DNA of 64,000 nucleotides from Brevibacterium oceani (GCF_013623835.1 NZ_JABKDE010000002.1:310001-374000); one strand, 5' to 3'. Positions 36,791 through 46,481 are shown, counted from the first letter of the stretch. Numbers and translations: made by a program. Notes: generated by a model not told the origin, from the sequence alone.

Positions 36791-39700
36791 TCAGCTCTGA
36801 GGCTTCCGGGGCTTCCCGCCGCCGGTCGCCCGACGCCGACCCCGGCCCGTGTCGGGCTTCTTCGGCGAAGACGCCTGCCGCGGGGCCTCCGCGCCCTCCG
36901 GCGCGGGGGCCGGAGCCTGGGCCTGCGGAGCGGGCCGCGGAGCCTTCGGCGCAGGAGCCGGCTTCGGAGTCCGCGCCGCCGGAGGAGCAGACGCCGGGGC
37001 CGCAGGAGCCTGCGGAGCCGGAGCGCTCCTCTGGACCGGGGCCTTCGGAGCCGGTCCCTGCATCGGAGCGGGGACCGATCCCGACCGCTGCGCGGAAGCC
37101 TGCGGCGCGGGGCCGCCGGTCCGCTGGGCCGGGGCCTGCGGAGTCCGACCGGCCTGAGGAGCCGGAGCAGGTGCCACGGGGCGGGCCGGGGCCTGCGCCG
37201 CCGGGCGCTGACTCTGAACCGGAGCGGCCTGCGTCGGAGCCTGAGCCCGACCGGCGAAGCGCTGACCCTGCGCCGGGGCCGGGGTCGAGCTCGGAACCGA
37301 CCTCGACGCCGATGCCGGCGGGAGCGGGATCGCAGTCTTCGCGCCCGCGCCGGGGGAGACCGACGGGGTAGACGGAGCCTGCTGACCCGAGCCGAACTGC
37401 GTCTGCGCCGGAGCCGGTCCGCGTCCCGCGCCGGAGGTCCGCTGACCCTGGGTCGGGGCCTGGCCGCCCTGCGCGCCGCTCGCCGGGGCCTGGGCACCGG
37501 TGCCGAACTGCGTCTTGGTCGCCTGCTGACCGCCGGGGGCCGGGCGCTGACCGGAGCGCTGTCCCGGCTGCCCCTGCTGGCCGGCCTGACCGTTGGCACC
37601 ATGTCCCGGCTGACCGGCACCGAAGCGCGTCGGCGCGGGGGCCTGACCGACTCCCGGCTGGCCGTCCTTGCCGGCCGTCTGACCGAACGCCGTGGCCTGC
37701 GAGCCCGCCTGGTTCGCCGAGCCGCCGGAGCGGTTCTGCTGACCCTGCGGAACCTGCTCGCCGCTCTTGCCCTGAGACGCGGTCGCGCCCTTCTGCCCAG
37801 GCTTGGCCTCGCCGGAGGTGTAGCCCAGGTCGGACAGACCGCCATTGGCGTTGACGGCCTGCGCGGTGTCCTTGGCCGGGCGCGAGCCGCTGCCGCTCGA
37901 CGAGGGCGCAGCGCCGTCGTCGGGATCGGACCCGCCTCCGGACCCGATCGCGAGGGGACCGCTGCCGCCGCCCGGACCGCCGTTGCCGCCGGTGGGAGGC
38001 GTCGTCGGTCCGTCAGGTCCGCCGTCGTCGCCGCCAGGACCGAGGGCACCGGCCACCTGCTTGCCGCCCTCGAGCATCTTCTCGGCGTTCATTCCGCCGG
38101 CGTTGGTCGCAGCGGCCTTGGACTGCGACGAGTTCGGGCTCGGCGAGCCGCCGAGCTTCCCGCCGCCCATCTTGTTACCGGCCATCCCGGCGAGCTTGTT
38201 GCCCGCGGCCATACCCGCGCCCGCGCCGAGTCCTCCGGCCATGGCCGGCAGCATGCCGCCCTTGTCCGGCTTCGGCGGCGAGTTGGTCTCGAGGAACTTG
38301 TCCACGAGCTTGGTGACCGCCTCGTCGAGAGCCTGAAGGACCGTCTTGCGCACGCGCAGCATGGCGAAGGTGACGCCGATGATGACGAAGGTCGACACGA
38401 TCGTCATCGCCACGATCATCACGCCCGCCAGCGACGTCGCGCTGAACAGGTCGTTGTTGGCCATGAGGTCCGACATCGGCCCGGAGAGGATCTCCGGGAC
38501 CGAGATCAGCAGCTCGGATACGAACTGGTAGACGAACAGGGTGACGATGACCTCGAGGATCAGCGCGGCGGTGTACGTGATCACCTTCGCGATCGACGGC
38601 AGCGCACCGAGCGTGGCGAACGGGATCGCCGCGATGAGGCCGACGGTGCGCTTGACCGCGCCGAAGATCATGCCGATCGCGTACCAGAAGCCGAGCAGCG
38701 AGATGCAGCTGAGCAGCGTCCCGGTGTTCGCCCAGTTCATGAACTTCGCCGGGCCGGTGCCGACCTGGCTCACCGCCAGGTGGTCGCTGCGCACGAGGTC
38801 GGAGCCCAGCTTGTTCGAGCTGAACATGTCGAGGGAGTTCTCGTTGAACCGCGTGTTGAGATAGTTGTAGGCGGCCAGCGGGGACATGTTGCAGTTGGCC
38901 GGGTCGGACCCGCCGTCGTCGCCCGTCTTGTAGCGGCACTGGGCGTCGGCCCCGTTGGACTGGAAACTCACGACCCCGGTGGGGTCGCCGTCGCCGTTCT
39001 CCGGGTAGCTCGCCGCCAGGCCCTCCTGGCCCTTCGTAGAGATCACCGGGTGGTCCTTCGGTTCGGGGCCGTCCTCGACTCCGAACTTCTCGACGTCGCC
39101 GTAGCTGCTCTTGTTGACGAACCAGTCCTTCTTGTCCTCGGCCGACGCGTCGAGGTTCGAGATGTCCGTCTTCACTCCGGACTCGAAGTCGCTGGCCGCG
39201 ACGATGTCGCCGGACATGTACCGGCCGATGAGACCGAAGGTGTGGAAGACCGTGTTCGCGTCCGACTGCTCACCCGCGTTGAAGTTCCCCGTGCCGTCCT
39301 CCCACGCGTCCTCGGCACTGCCGCCGGCGGTCCCCGGCGCGAGGCCGGAGAAGGCAGGATTGGACGCCGCGTTGATCGCGCGGGCGGTCGTGCGCACCGA
39401 GGCCTGGGACGTCGACGACGGAGCGTTGCCGTCCCATTCGATGGTCGCTCCGTCCGGGATCGCCAGACGGCCGTTCATCATCCACGACTCGAAGTCGGTG
39501 TAGTTCGACAGCACGACGCGCGTCGGTCCGGCCTGCTGGCCCATGAGGCTGTCGTCGAAGTTGTTGAGCACCGCCGAGTACATCGAGCCCACCAGCGGCA
39601 GGCCCACGCCGATGAAGATCAGGCGGACGAAGAACTTCTTGACCGCAGAGCCCTTGTCCATCTTCTTGAACAGAAGCATCCCCATGATCATGACGCCGAG

Positions 39701-40528
39701 GAACAGCGGCACCATCACCTGCCAGGCGATGTTCTGCAGCAGGCCGTACCAGTCGCCGATGAAGGTCTGGACGCTCGACAGGAAGCCGCTGCTGCCCGTC
39801 TCCGCGGTCATGCCCTCGGCAAGCATCTGCTGGTACTGGCTGTCGGTGTTCCCGTTCGCGTCCTCCAGGCCGGCGACCGCGGAGTAGAACCACTGGAAGG
39901 GGTTGATGAGCTGCAGGAAGTTGATCGCCAGCCCGAAGACCGTGTTGACGATGATCGCCGTCAGGTAGCTCAGCCAGATGATCGCGCCGCCGATGACGCC
40001 GACGATCTGGCCGGGGATGCCGGCGGTCATCGTGTCGAGTCCGAGGTCGCGGTTGGCCGAGCCGAACTGGGCGTACTCGAGCATGCCCTTGTACTTGGCG
40101 TCGTCGTCCAGGGTGTCGTAGGCGATCGTCTGCTTCGAGCCCGTCGCCTCGGCGAACATCCAGCCCACGACGTTGAACAGCGAGAACTCCGGGTCGGCGT
40201 AGCCAAGCATGGAGCCGCCGGTGGCCGCCGACTCGACGATCGGCTCCCATTCGCCCGGCAGGCCGTCGCCGGACGGCGAGGTCTGCTCGCCGAAGTAGGT
40301 CGAGGCGTTCGACGACAGCTGGTAGAGGCTGTAGTTCTCCTTCTCCTCCTCGTCGTCGCCATCGGCCATCGCCGGGGAGGCGAACGCGGACATGAGGAGC
40401 GGCACGATGAGCGCTGCCAGGAGGATCCCGCACACCCATCGCGCCACCAGCCCGCGACCGGACACGCCCGCAGCCGCCTCTGCGTCGTCGGGGGACCGGC
40501 CGCGCAGGCGGTCCATCATCGTCGTCAT
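36791..40528 (-). CDS. TrbL/VirB6-like conjugation membrane protein with a giant disordered tail
   Basis: About 1245 residues. The N-terminal 745 or so contain a signal-like helix ending in FASPAMA near residue 55. Several further hydrophobic segments follow, including GVIGGAIIWLSYLTAIIVNT, WQVMVPLFLGVMIMGMLLF, GVGLPLVGSMYSAVL and AALILEVIVTLFVYQFV. This matches polytopic TrbL/VirB6-type channel proteins of Gram-positive type IV secretion (SCO6881-like). The remaining 500 residues are Gln, Pro, Ala and Gly repeats such as APAPAQGQ, with no fold. I choose ATG 40528 because AAGGAG lies four bases upstream; ATG 40555 overlaps the previous stop and is possible. Confidence 0.78.
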   Translation of the reverse strand: MTTMMDRLRGRSPDDAEAAAGVSGRGLVARWVCGILLAALIVPLLMSAFASPAMADGDDEEEKENYSLYQLSSNASTYFGEQTSPSGDGLPGEWEPIVESAATGGSMLGYADPEFSLFNVVGWMFAEATGSKQTIAYDTLDDDAKYKGMLEYAQFGSANRDLGLDTMTAGIPGQIVGVIGGAIIWLSYLTAIIVNTVFGLAINFLQLINPFQWFYSAVAGLEDANGNTDSQYQQMLAEGMTAETGSSGFLSSVQTFIGDWYGLLQNIAWQVMVPLFLGVMIMGMLLFKKMDKGSAVKKFFVRLIFIGVGLPLVGSMYSAVLNNFDDSLMGQQAGPTRVVLSNYTDFESWMMNGRLAIPDGATIEWDGNAPSSTSQASVRTTARAINAASNPAFSGLAPGTAGGSAEDAWEDGTGNFNAGEQSDANTVFHTFGLIGRYMSGDIVAASDFESGVKTDISNLDASAEDKKDWFVNKSSYGDVEKFGVEDGPEPKDHPVISTKGQEGLAASYPENGDGDPTGVVSFQSNGADAQCRYKTGDDGGSDPANCNMSPLAAYNYLNTRFNENSLDMFSSNKLGSDLVRSDHLAVSQVGTGPAKFMNWANTGTLLSCISLLGFWYAIGMIFGAVKRTVGLIAAIPFATLGALPSIAKVITYTAALILEVIVTLFVYQFVSELLISVPEILSGPMSDLMANNDLFSATSLAGVMIVAMTIVSTFVIIGVTFAMLRVRKTVLQALDEAVTKLVDKFLETNSPPKPDKGGMLPAMAGGLGAGAGMAAGNKLAGMAGNKMGGGKLGGSPSPNSSQSKAAATNAGGMNAEKMLEGGKQVAGALGPGGDDGGPDGPTTPPTGGNGGPGGGSGPLAIGSGGGSDPDDGAAPSSSGSGSRPAKDTAQAVNANGGLSDLGYTSGEAKPGQKGATASQGKSGEQVPQGQQNRSGGSANQAGSQATAFGQTAGKDGQPGVGQAPAPTRFGAGQPGHGANGQAGQQGQPGQRSGQRPAPGGQQATKTQFGTGAQAPASGAQGGQAPTQGQRTSGAGRGPAPAQTQFGSGQQAPSTPSVSPGAGAKTAIPLPPASASRSVPSSTPAPAQGQRFAGRAQAPTQAAPVQSQRPAAQAPARPVAPAPAPQAGRTPQAPAQRTGGPAPQASAQRSGSVPAPMQGPAPKAPVQRSAPAPQAPAAPASAPPAARTPKPAPAPKAPRPAPQAQAPAPAPEGAEAPRQASSPKKPDTGRGRRRATGGGKPRKPQS

Positions 40529-40551
40529 CCTGCTCCTTCGTCCCGTCCCGC

Positions 40552-42822
40552 TCATCGCCGCTCCAACCGTCGGGCCGGACGCGCGGCGTCCTTCTTCTTC
40601 TTCGCGCCCGCCTGCTTGGCCAGCACCTTCTTCTTCGTCGCCTTGGTCTTCGGGGCCGGGGCCTCGTCGGGGTTCTCCGCCCCCGAGTCATGGCCGGTCA
40701 GGCTGGTGAGCTTCGCGCCGGCGGAGATGTCGCCGGTCATGAGCTTCTCCATCTGCGCGGCCTCCTCGGCCTTCTTCGCCTCGAACTCGACCTTGCGGCG
40801 CTGGGCCTCTCGGTACGGGTTGATCCCCATCGCCAGGTCGAGGTGGAAGATGACGTTGGAGACTCCCCGGCGCAGGTACGTGAGGTTCTCGCCCTTACGC
40901 GTGACCCAATAGGCGAGGTCCGGCGGGATCTGCTGGTGCAGCTGCTTCTGGTACTCCTCGACCGTCTTGTCGCGCATCGGCCCGAAGACCGTGTAGTCCG
41001 CGGCGTCGAACTTGTTGAACGTCGAGTCCTCGAGCATCTTGTCGACGTCGTTGTAGCTGTAGACCACCCGGCCGCCGCGCTCGTGCATGTGCTCGAACTG
41101 GCTCGTGAGGTAGGCCTTGACCCCGTCGTCGATCTGATCGGTGCCGTGGATGATCACTGTGTCGCCCAGGCCGAGCTTGCCGACGGCGAAGCCGACGATG
41201 TTGACCAGCTGTGCCATGGCCACGCCCTTGCCGCGACGCATCAGCCGCGAGAAGTCGTAGACGACCCGCCGCGAGTCGCGCACGCCGTCGACGGCCTCGA
41301 CGGTGTGGTTGTTGAACAGGTCGCCGTTGGTCGACAGCATCGTGTTCGCGATGCCGCGCAGCACGTCGTAGGCCTTGATCTGCTCCTGGTAGTTCGAGGA
41401 CGAGGCCTCGACCGTCTTGAACGCGGTGTCGAGATAGGCCACGAACATCTGCAGGCGCGGGACCTGGTCGTGGGGGATGTTGACCACGCGCAGGCGGTGG
41501 CGCTGCTCCTTGGCGTTGTGACGCCACATGCCCTGCTCGATGTAGAAGTCGGTCGCCGTCTTCTCCAGCGCGCTGCGGATGATCGACGAGATCGCCCCGT
41601 CGCTGCTCTCGAAGAGCTGCTCGAACATCAGCTTGAGCTTCTCCATGTGAGCGGAGAACACCGAGATCTCGTCATCCTCGTCGCCGAACATCTCGAACAT
41701 GTTCACGTCGCCGCTGTTGAGGTCCACGCGAGAGGTCAGTCGCTCGAACTTCGGGCCCAGCTTGTCGAGATCGGCCCCGTCGAGGACGAGGTGGACGACC
41801 TGCCCGTTGGACAGCAGCGCCGACTGCGCGATCTTCGAGCACCACATGTTCGACACGCGCTGGCGGTCGAGCACCTCGCTGAAGTGCTCCTTGTCGGCGA
41901 TCGTCGCGTCGGCCACGACGACGTGGTGGGTGTAGCCGTTGACGTCGAAGAGGGTCGCCGAGTTGTTGACGTCGCCGACCATGTGGCCGACGTACTCGCC
42001 GCCGGGGTCGTTGAGGCCGTTCGTCACGAGCGAGTACGAGCCTGCGAGCTCGGTGGAGGTGAAGTGGAAGCCCTTGCCGCGCTTCTTGTCGTTGCCCTTG
42101 AACAGCCCCGAGAGCTCCTGGCGCTGCTCGCCGGCGTACGGCGCGGCCTTGAGCGTGCCGAAGCGGTCGATGTAGAGGCGGGTGACCCGCTCGATCGAGT
42201 CCTCCAGCACGGCGAGGCTCGGTGCCTTGAGGAACAGCCGGTTGTGCACCGACAGGTAGCTCGCCCCGTCCTGGATCTCACCGATGGTCGACTCGAGGTC
42301 GGCCGAGATCTTCGCCGCCTTGCGCCGCGTGGACGTCGTGCCCGACTCGTCCTGCTCGCTCGCATCGAGGTTGTCGAGCTTCTCCGACTGCTTGGTGTAG
42401 CTGTCGACCCACTTGTCGTCCATGCGCTTGATCTGCTCGAGCACGACGGCCGTGACCTTCTCGTCGAGGCCGTCGGGGATCCGGTCGATTCCCCAGAAGA
42501 AGTTGAAGTTGTCGTGCGCAGCGTCGTCGTGGAAGTACGCGAGCACGCAGCCGACCGAGTCGTCGACCTCGAAGTAGTCGGAGCGGAAGAGGTAGCGCTC
42601 CTTCGGCTTGAGCGCGAGCAGGTGCGGGTAGGACTCGAACGAGCCCTGCAGCTCCTTGACCTCCCTGCGCCGCTGGAGCCAGCTCTTCTTCGGCTCCTGC
42701 GCATCCTCCTCGGTCTGCTCCGCGGCGGCCTCGGCCGCCTGGTCGTCGGCGACCGCCTCGGCTGTCTCGGGCTCGCTCTCCGGGACGCCCAGCGTGCCCC
42801 GGTTCCTCATCATCAGTGCCAT
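40552..42822 (-). CDS. VirB4-like conjugation protein with degenerate nucleotide-binding motifs
   Basis: 756 residues resembling the VirB4/TraE-type ATPases that power type IV secretion. The order of elements fits: an N-terminal domain, a hydrophobic strand before the P-loop position, a helical insertion, and a C-terminal RecA-like half with VVYDFSRLMRRGKGVAMAQL and a late DYTVFGPMRDK stretch. However, the P-loop position at residues 301-314 reads VVVADATIADKEHF instead of a G-x4-GK-S/T motif, and the Walker B position reads VIIHGTDQID with no DE pair. It may therefore not hydrolyse ATP. RBS GGGAGA precedes ATG 42822. It is 40 bases downstream of the PrgI-like gene. Confidence 0.72.
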   Translation of the reverse strand: MALMMRNRGTLGVPESEPETAEAVADDQAAEAAAEQTEEDAQEPKKSWLQRRREVKELQGSFESYPHLLALKPKERYLFRSDYFEVDDSVGCVLAYFHDDAAHDNFNFFWGIDRIPDGLDEKVTAVVLEQIKRMDDKWVDSYTKQSEKLDNLDASEQDESGTTSTRRKAAKISADLESTIGEIQDGASYLSVHNRLFLKAPSLAVLEDSIERVTRLYIDRFGTLKAAPYAGEQRQELSGLFKGNDKKRGKGFHFTSTELAGSYSLVTNGLNDPGGEYVGHMVGDVNNSATLFDVNGYTHHVVVADATIADKEHFSEVLDRQRVSNMWCSKIAQSALLSNGQVVHLVLDGADLDKLGPKFERLTSRVDLNSGDVNMFEMFGDEDDEISVFSAHMEKLKLMFEQLFESSDGAISSIIRSALEKTATDFYIEQGMWRHNAKEQRHRLRVVNIPHDQVPRLQMFVAYLDTAFKTVEASSSNYQEQIKAYDVLRGIANTMLSTNGDLFNNHTVEAVDGVRDSRRVVYDFSRLMRRGKGVAMAQLVNIVGFAVGKLGLGDTVIIHGTDQIDDGVKAYLTSQFEHMHERGGRVVYSYNDVDKMLEDSTFNKFDAADYTVFGPMRDKTVEEYQKQLHQQIPPDLAYWVTRKGENLTYLRRGVSNVIFHLDLAMGINPYREAQRRKVEFEAKKAEEAAQMEKLMTGDISAGAKLTSLTGHDSGAENPDEAPAPKTKATKKKVLAKQAGAKKKKDAARPARRLERR

Positions 42823-42862
42823 GGTGTCTGTCTCCCTGTCCTCGTTCCCTCGTTCGTCCCCG

Positions 42863-43759
42863 TCAGCTCAGCGCCGACTTCAGCGTGATCAGCTCGTCGT
42901 CGACGCCCTGGTAGAAGACCTGGAGCATCGTGATCGCCTCGTCGCGGTCGAGCATCGTGGCCTCCTTGACCATGAGCCCGGACCCCTCGACCTCGGCCTG
43001 CAGCACCATGTGCCCGCGCTTGAGCGCGTCCTCGCTCTTGCCCTTGAGCAGCAGGTACTGGTGGATCGACTGGAACTTGCCGCCCACGTGCTGCGTGAGG
43101 ATGTCGTACTGCTCGTTCTGCAGCTCGATGAGGTCGGGGTCACGGAGGTCCAGATTCTGATTGCGCTCCTCGAGGTGCGCCACCTGGTGGAAGATCCGCT
43201 GCGGCTCCTTCGTCGTGATGAAGGACCACTCGCACGTCGTATCGATCTTGCGCCAGAACCCGTCGATCCGATTGAGAATGTTCGTGCGGTCCTCGTCGAA
43301 GAGCATCGCGCTGGCAGACCCGACAACCAGGTAGACCTGGCCCTCCCCGCCGTCGGAGAAGTGAATCCGCCCGTCCTCGTCGACCCCGTCGACGCCGACG
43401 ATGCCGGCGAAGTCGGTCGGGTTCGAGCTGCGCCGAGCGTAGACCTTCCGCGCCGAAGGCGGGGCGTAGGACAGCAGCGCCGGGACGTTCATCGCTCGCA
43501 GCTCCTTCGTCTTCGTCCGTCCCCCGAAGTACGCGACCGTGGCCAGGCCCCAGATCACGAACAGCGTGATGAAGAGCGGGCCCGAAGTCTTGATGAACGT
43601 CGACGAGGCCGCCCACAGCACGACGAAGCCGCCGCCACCGTAGAACAGCAGCTGCTTGATCGGCGTCGGCCCCGGCCAACCGCTTTTGGTCAGGCTGATT
43701 TCGTGATCGAGGAACGACCTATTCAGGCTCGCTGGAACCTTGTATGAGCTCTTCGCCAT
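42863..43759 (-). CDS. Two-TM conjugation protein (PrgI/VirB3-like)
   Basis: A 298-residue protein with two adjacent membrane helices near residues 35-78 (LLFYGGGGFVVLWAASSTFI and LFITLFVIWGLATVAYF). A cytoplasmic region of about 215 residues follows. Placement of two early helices directly ahead of a VirB4-like gene is the usual pattern for PrgI/VirB3-type subunits. The soluble part (YLVVGSASAMLFDEDRTNIL) resembles the N-terminal region of VirB4 relatives, so this may be a split partner of the next gene. It is the first gene of the leftward transfer operon, with the 43792-43895 operator cluster upstream. Confidence 0.65.
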   Translation of the reverse strand: MAKSSYKVPASLNRSFLDHEISLTKSGWPGPTPIKQLLFYGGGGFVVLWAASSTFIKTSGPLFITLFVIWGLATVAYFGGRTKTKELRAMNVPALLSYAPPSARKVYARRSSNPTDFAGIVGVDGVDEDGRIHFSDGGEGQVYLVVGSASAMLFDEDRTNILNRIDGFWRKIDTTCEWSFITTKEPQRIFHQVAHLEERNQNLDLRDPDLIELQNEQYDILTQHVGGKFQSIHQYLLLKGKSEDALKRGHMVLQAEVEGSGLMVKEATMLDRDEAITMLQVFYQGVDDELITLKSALS

Positions 43760-43791
43760 ATCGTCTCTCCTACATCTCCCCGTCGTGGTGT

Positions 43792-43895
43792 CGACTCGTC
43801 TATCGAATTGGACTCGTACACGAGCCTGACAGGAACAACCTTACCGCAGACAGGCGACTCGAATCGAGTACGACAGAGGCGTGAGTGGCGACTCG
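43792..43895. promoter_or_regulatory. Operator cluster of the transfer operon promoter
   Basis: CGACTCG occurs at 43792-43798, 43855-43861 and 43889-43895, with a GACTCG at 43811. The middle copy is part of a perfect palindrome ACTCGA-A-TCGAGT (43857-43869). CTATC follows the first copy, giving GATAGACGAGTCG on the minus strand as at int. This is probably the regulated promoter of the conjugation genes. Confidence 0.6.
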
Positions 43896-43980
43896 GATTC
43901 GACTGTTGCTGCAGAAGTTGACCGCGCCGGCACGGCGCGGTCAGACGAGTCCGCAGTGCTCGACCCCAGCGAACGACGAC

Positions 43981-44012
43981 GAAGGGGCCCCGTCCATCGA
44001 CGAGACCCCTTC
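43981..44012 (-). terminator. Terminator of topB
   Basis: GAAGGGG (43981-43987) pairs with CCCCTTC (44006-44012). It lies 55 bases past the topB stop on the minus strand. The rest of the 43760-44066 interval holds the operators listed separately and no gene. Confidence 0.65.
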
Positions 44013-44066
44013 CATCGGCGGCTCAGACGGCCCGGAAAGCTGTCCCAGGCCAGCGCTACGCGCCCC

Positions 44067-46481
44067 TCAGCCGAAGGACGGCACGATCTTCTTCTTGCCG
44101 CCCTCCTCCTTCCAGGTGACCTGGGCGTCGAACGTCTTGCCCTTCTTCGAGGTGAATCCCTTGCCCTGGATCGTGTTGCCTGCGGCCAGGGCCGCCAGCT
44201 CGTCGTCGGTAAAGGTCACGCCGCACCACTTCTTCGGGGGCGAGTCGGTCCCGGCGTCGAAGTCGGGGACGATCTTCTTGCCCTCACCGGCCTTGTCCTC
44301 CTTGAAGTGGACCTTGCAGCCGAAGGTGTTGCCCTTCTTCGAGACGAAGTCGTCGGCCTCCACGGCCTCGCCCGACATCAGGGTCTTGATCTCCGCGTCG
44401 GTGAAGACGTGCTGGCACCACTCCTTCGGCGGCAGGGCGTTGCCGCTGGCGTCGCGGCGGCCGAAGCCGAGCTTCTGGAAGCCGACGAACTTCCGGCCCT
44501 TGAAGGTGCCCTCGCCCAGCTCGCCGTAGACGTCGTAGTGCTTGCCGCCACGCGAGGTCGCCGAGAACTCGATCGTCTCGCCGGCCAGCAGCTTCGCCAC
44601 CTCGTCGTCGGAGAACCGGTGGCCGCCCCACTCGCGGGAGAACTTCACCGCAGCGCCGGTCTTCGACCACACGCCCTCGGCGCGCTCCTTCTGCTGGACC
44701 TGCTCCTCCTTGAGGCCCAGGTCCCCGCGCATCGTGACCGCGTTTCTCTTCATGGTCTCGATGTCCTCGCGGACCCAGTCGGCGACGACGGCGAGGCACT
44801 CCTCGGCCGTCTTCGTCCCGGCCGCGATGTCCTTCATGTCGGCGTAGACCTTCTCGGTCAGCGCCAGGTCGCCGATGTGCGTGCCCGGCAGCAGACGCCA
44901 GTTGAGCTCGCCCGCCTCGGCGAGAGTGACCTTGCGGCCCTTCTCGACGAGCAGCGGGTACTTCGCCGTGGTGGAGGTGACTTCGGAGTACGTGCTCGTG
45001 CGCGTCGCGCCGGTGCCCACGTCGCGCTTCTCGAGCTGCTTCATCAGCCACTTCATCGACGGGTGCTCGGGGCGCTTGTTCGCGCCCTCGAAAACGAACG
45101 GCTCCGCGTTCGACCCCAGGCCCTTGGCCGACTCGTTCTCGTCGCCCTCGGCGTCGTCGTCGCCGGCGTTGGGGTCGAAGACGGACTTCCAGCCGGCCGC
45201 CTTCGGCACATTCGCGATGCCGACGAAGTCGGGGTGCTTCTCGACGTGGCCCTTCTGCTGCTCGTAGAGGTAGTCCTCGGCGAGCATCGCCAGGTAGTTC
45301 TTCGCCAGCGTCTCGTAGATCAGCCGGCCGGCCTTGCCGTAGCGCGACTCGACGTCGTCGAGCGAGGACGGCACCTTCGGGCCCGGACGGTTCGCGCCGT
45401 GCGCGCCCTGCGGCTTCACGTGCGTCTTGCGGGCCTGGCGGTGCGTGAGGTGCTTGGTGTCGACGCCGACCACCCCGGCGATCTTGTCCACGTGCGGCAG
45501 CAGCTCGTCGAACTGCTCCGGCGTGATCGTCTTGTCCTCGGTGCGCGGGTACGAGACCACCTGGTCCTCGTACATCTTCTGGTACGTCGACAGCGTCAGC
45601 TTCGCCTTCACGCCCTTGCCGACGAGCATCGACGACAGCGCAGCGAGGTCGAGCAGCCTCGGCGGAGCGGTCTTCTTGGCCTCCTTGCCGTCGAGGACGA
45701 CAGGGGAGGGGCCGTACTGGTTCGGCACCTGGTCCTTCTGGTCGAACCGCGGCTCGTCGGGATTCGTGTACACGACGTCGTTCTCGTCACGGAAGCGGTT
45801 CTGGAAGAACGGCTTCTTCACGTAGTCGTTGTAGGCCTTGAGCTGGTCGCCGACGAGCCCGACCATCGCGGACTTCAGGCGGCCGTTGCGCAGCACCGAG
45901 TCCTTGCCCGACTGCCGGGCCATGTTCGTGGCCACGCGCGTGAACTGGATCGAGGCGAAGTCGAACATCGTGCGGTACATCGCCTTGCGGTAGTCGCCCT
46001 CGTCCTCCATGGACGTGATCGAGCGGCGCTGCTCGAAGGCCTTCGTGATCGAAGCCGGCGACTCGTCGGTGAACTCCATGCGGGAGAAGCCCTTGCCGGT
46101 CACGCCGAGCTCGTCGATCGCCTCCCAGAAGAGCAGGTCGCCCTCGCCGGTGGGGTCGAGGTCGGTGGCGCAGACGATCTCGTCGCCGCGGCCCAGCGCC
46201 GCCCGCAGGCTCTTGACGACGTCGCCGACCTTGGCCTGCTGCTCTCGCTTCCAGGAGAAGTCCTCGAGGTTCCACGGCAGGTTGTCGAGGCTCCACGACC
46301 GGTACCTGTCGCTGAGGGCGGGTTCCACCATCTCGTGCGGCTGCGCGAACTCGTACAGATGGCCTCGCAGGTTCGTGATCTCGTAGGCCTGTCCCTTGTA
46401 GCTGCCCGACGTGCCGCCCAGCGCCTTGGCCATGTTCCGCGCCGCGCTCGGCTTCTCGGCAACGATGATCGCCGTCATCAC
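44067..46481 (-). CDS. topB: Plasmid-type DNA topoisomerase III (type IA) with C-terminal repeats
   Basis: An 804-residue type IA topoisomerase that passes single strands and can resolve replication or transfer intermediates. The TOPRIM domain has E9 in VAEKPSAA and D107, D109 and E113 in ATDLDPTGEGD, the spacing seen in mobile-element enzymes. The active-site tyrosine is Y311 in VSYPRTEDKT. The last 250 residues hold three related modules, each with an F-T/S-D-D/A-E start and a G-K-x-F end (FSDDEVAKLLAGE, FTDAEIKTLMSGE, FTDDELAALAAGN). They are probably nucleic-acid binding. It sits in its own unit with a CGAGTCGCGACTC-type operator upstream. Confidence 0.9.
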   Translation of the reverse strand: MMTAIIVAEKPSAARNMAKALGGTSGSYKGQAYEITNLRGHLYEFAQPHEMVEPALSDRYRSWSLDNLPWNLEDFSWKREQQAKVGDVVKSLRAALGRGDEIVCATDLDPTGEGDLLFWEAIDELGVTGKGFSRMEFTDESPASITKAFEQRRSITSMEDEGDYRKAMYRTMFDFASIQFTRVATNMARQSGKDSVLRNGRLKSAMVGLVGDQLKAYNDYVKKPFFQNRFRDENDVVYTNPDEPRFDQKDQVPNQYGPSPVVLDGKEAKKTAPPRLLDLAALSSMLVGKGVKAKLTLSTYQKMYEDQVVSYPRTEDKTITPEQFDELLPHVDKIAGVVGVDTKHLTHRQARKTHVKPQGAHGANRPGPKVPSSLDDVESRYGKAGRLIYETLAKNYLAMLAEDYLYEQQKGHVEKHPDFVGIANVPKAAGWKSVFDPNAGDDDAEGDENESAKGLGSNAEPFVFEGANKRPEHPSMKWLMKQLEKRDVGTGATRTSTYSEVTSTTAKYPLLVEKGRKVTLAEAGELNWRLLPGTHIGDLALTEKVYADMKDIAAGTKTAEECLAVVADWVREDIETMKRNAVTMRGDLGLKEEQVQQKERAEGVWSKTGAAVKFSREWGGHRFSDDEVAKLLAGETIEFSATSRGGKHYDVYGELGEGTFKGRKFVGFQKLGFGRRDASGNALPPKEWCQHVFTDAEIKTLMSGEAVEADDFVSKKGNTFGCKVHFKEDKAGEGKKIVPDFDAGTDSPPKKWCGVTFTDDELAALAAGNTIQGKGFTSKKGKTFDAQVTWKEEGGKKKIVPSFG

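Noticed and set aside
37601..40912. Long open frame of 1103 codons antisense to the TrbL-like gene
   Set aside because: The minus-strand frame has membrane segments, ribosome sites and operon context; the plus-strand product is Arg-rich and shapeless.
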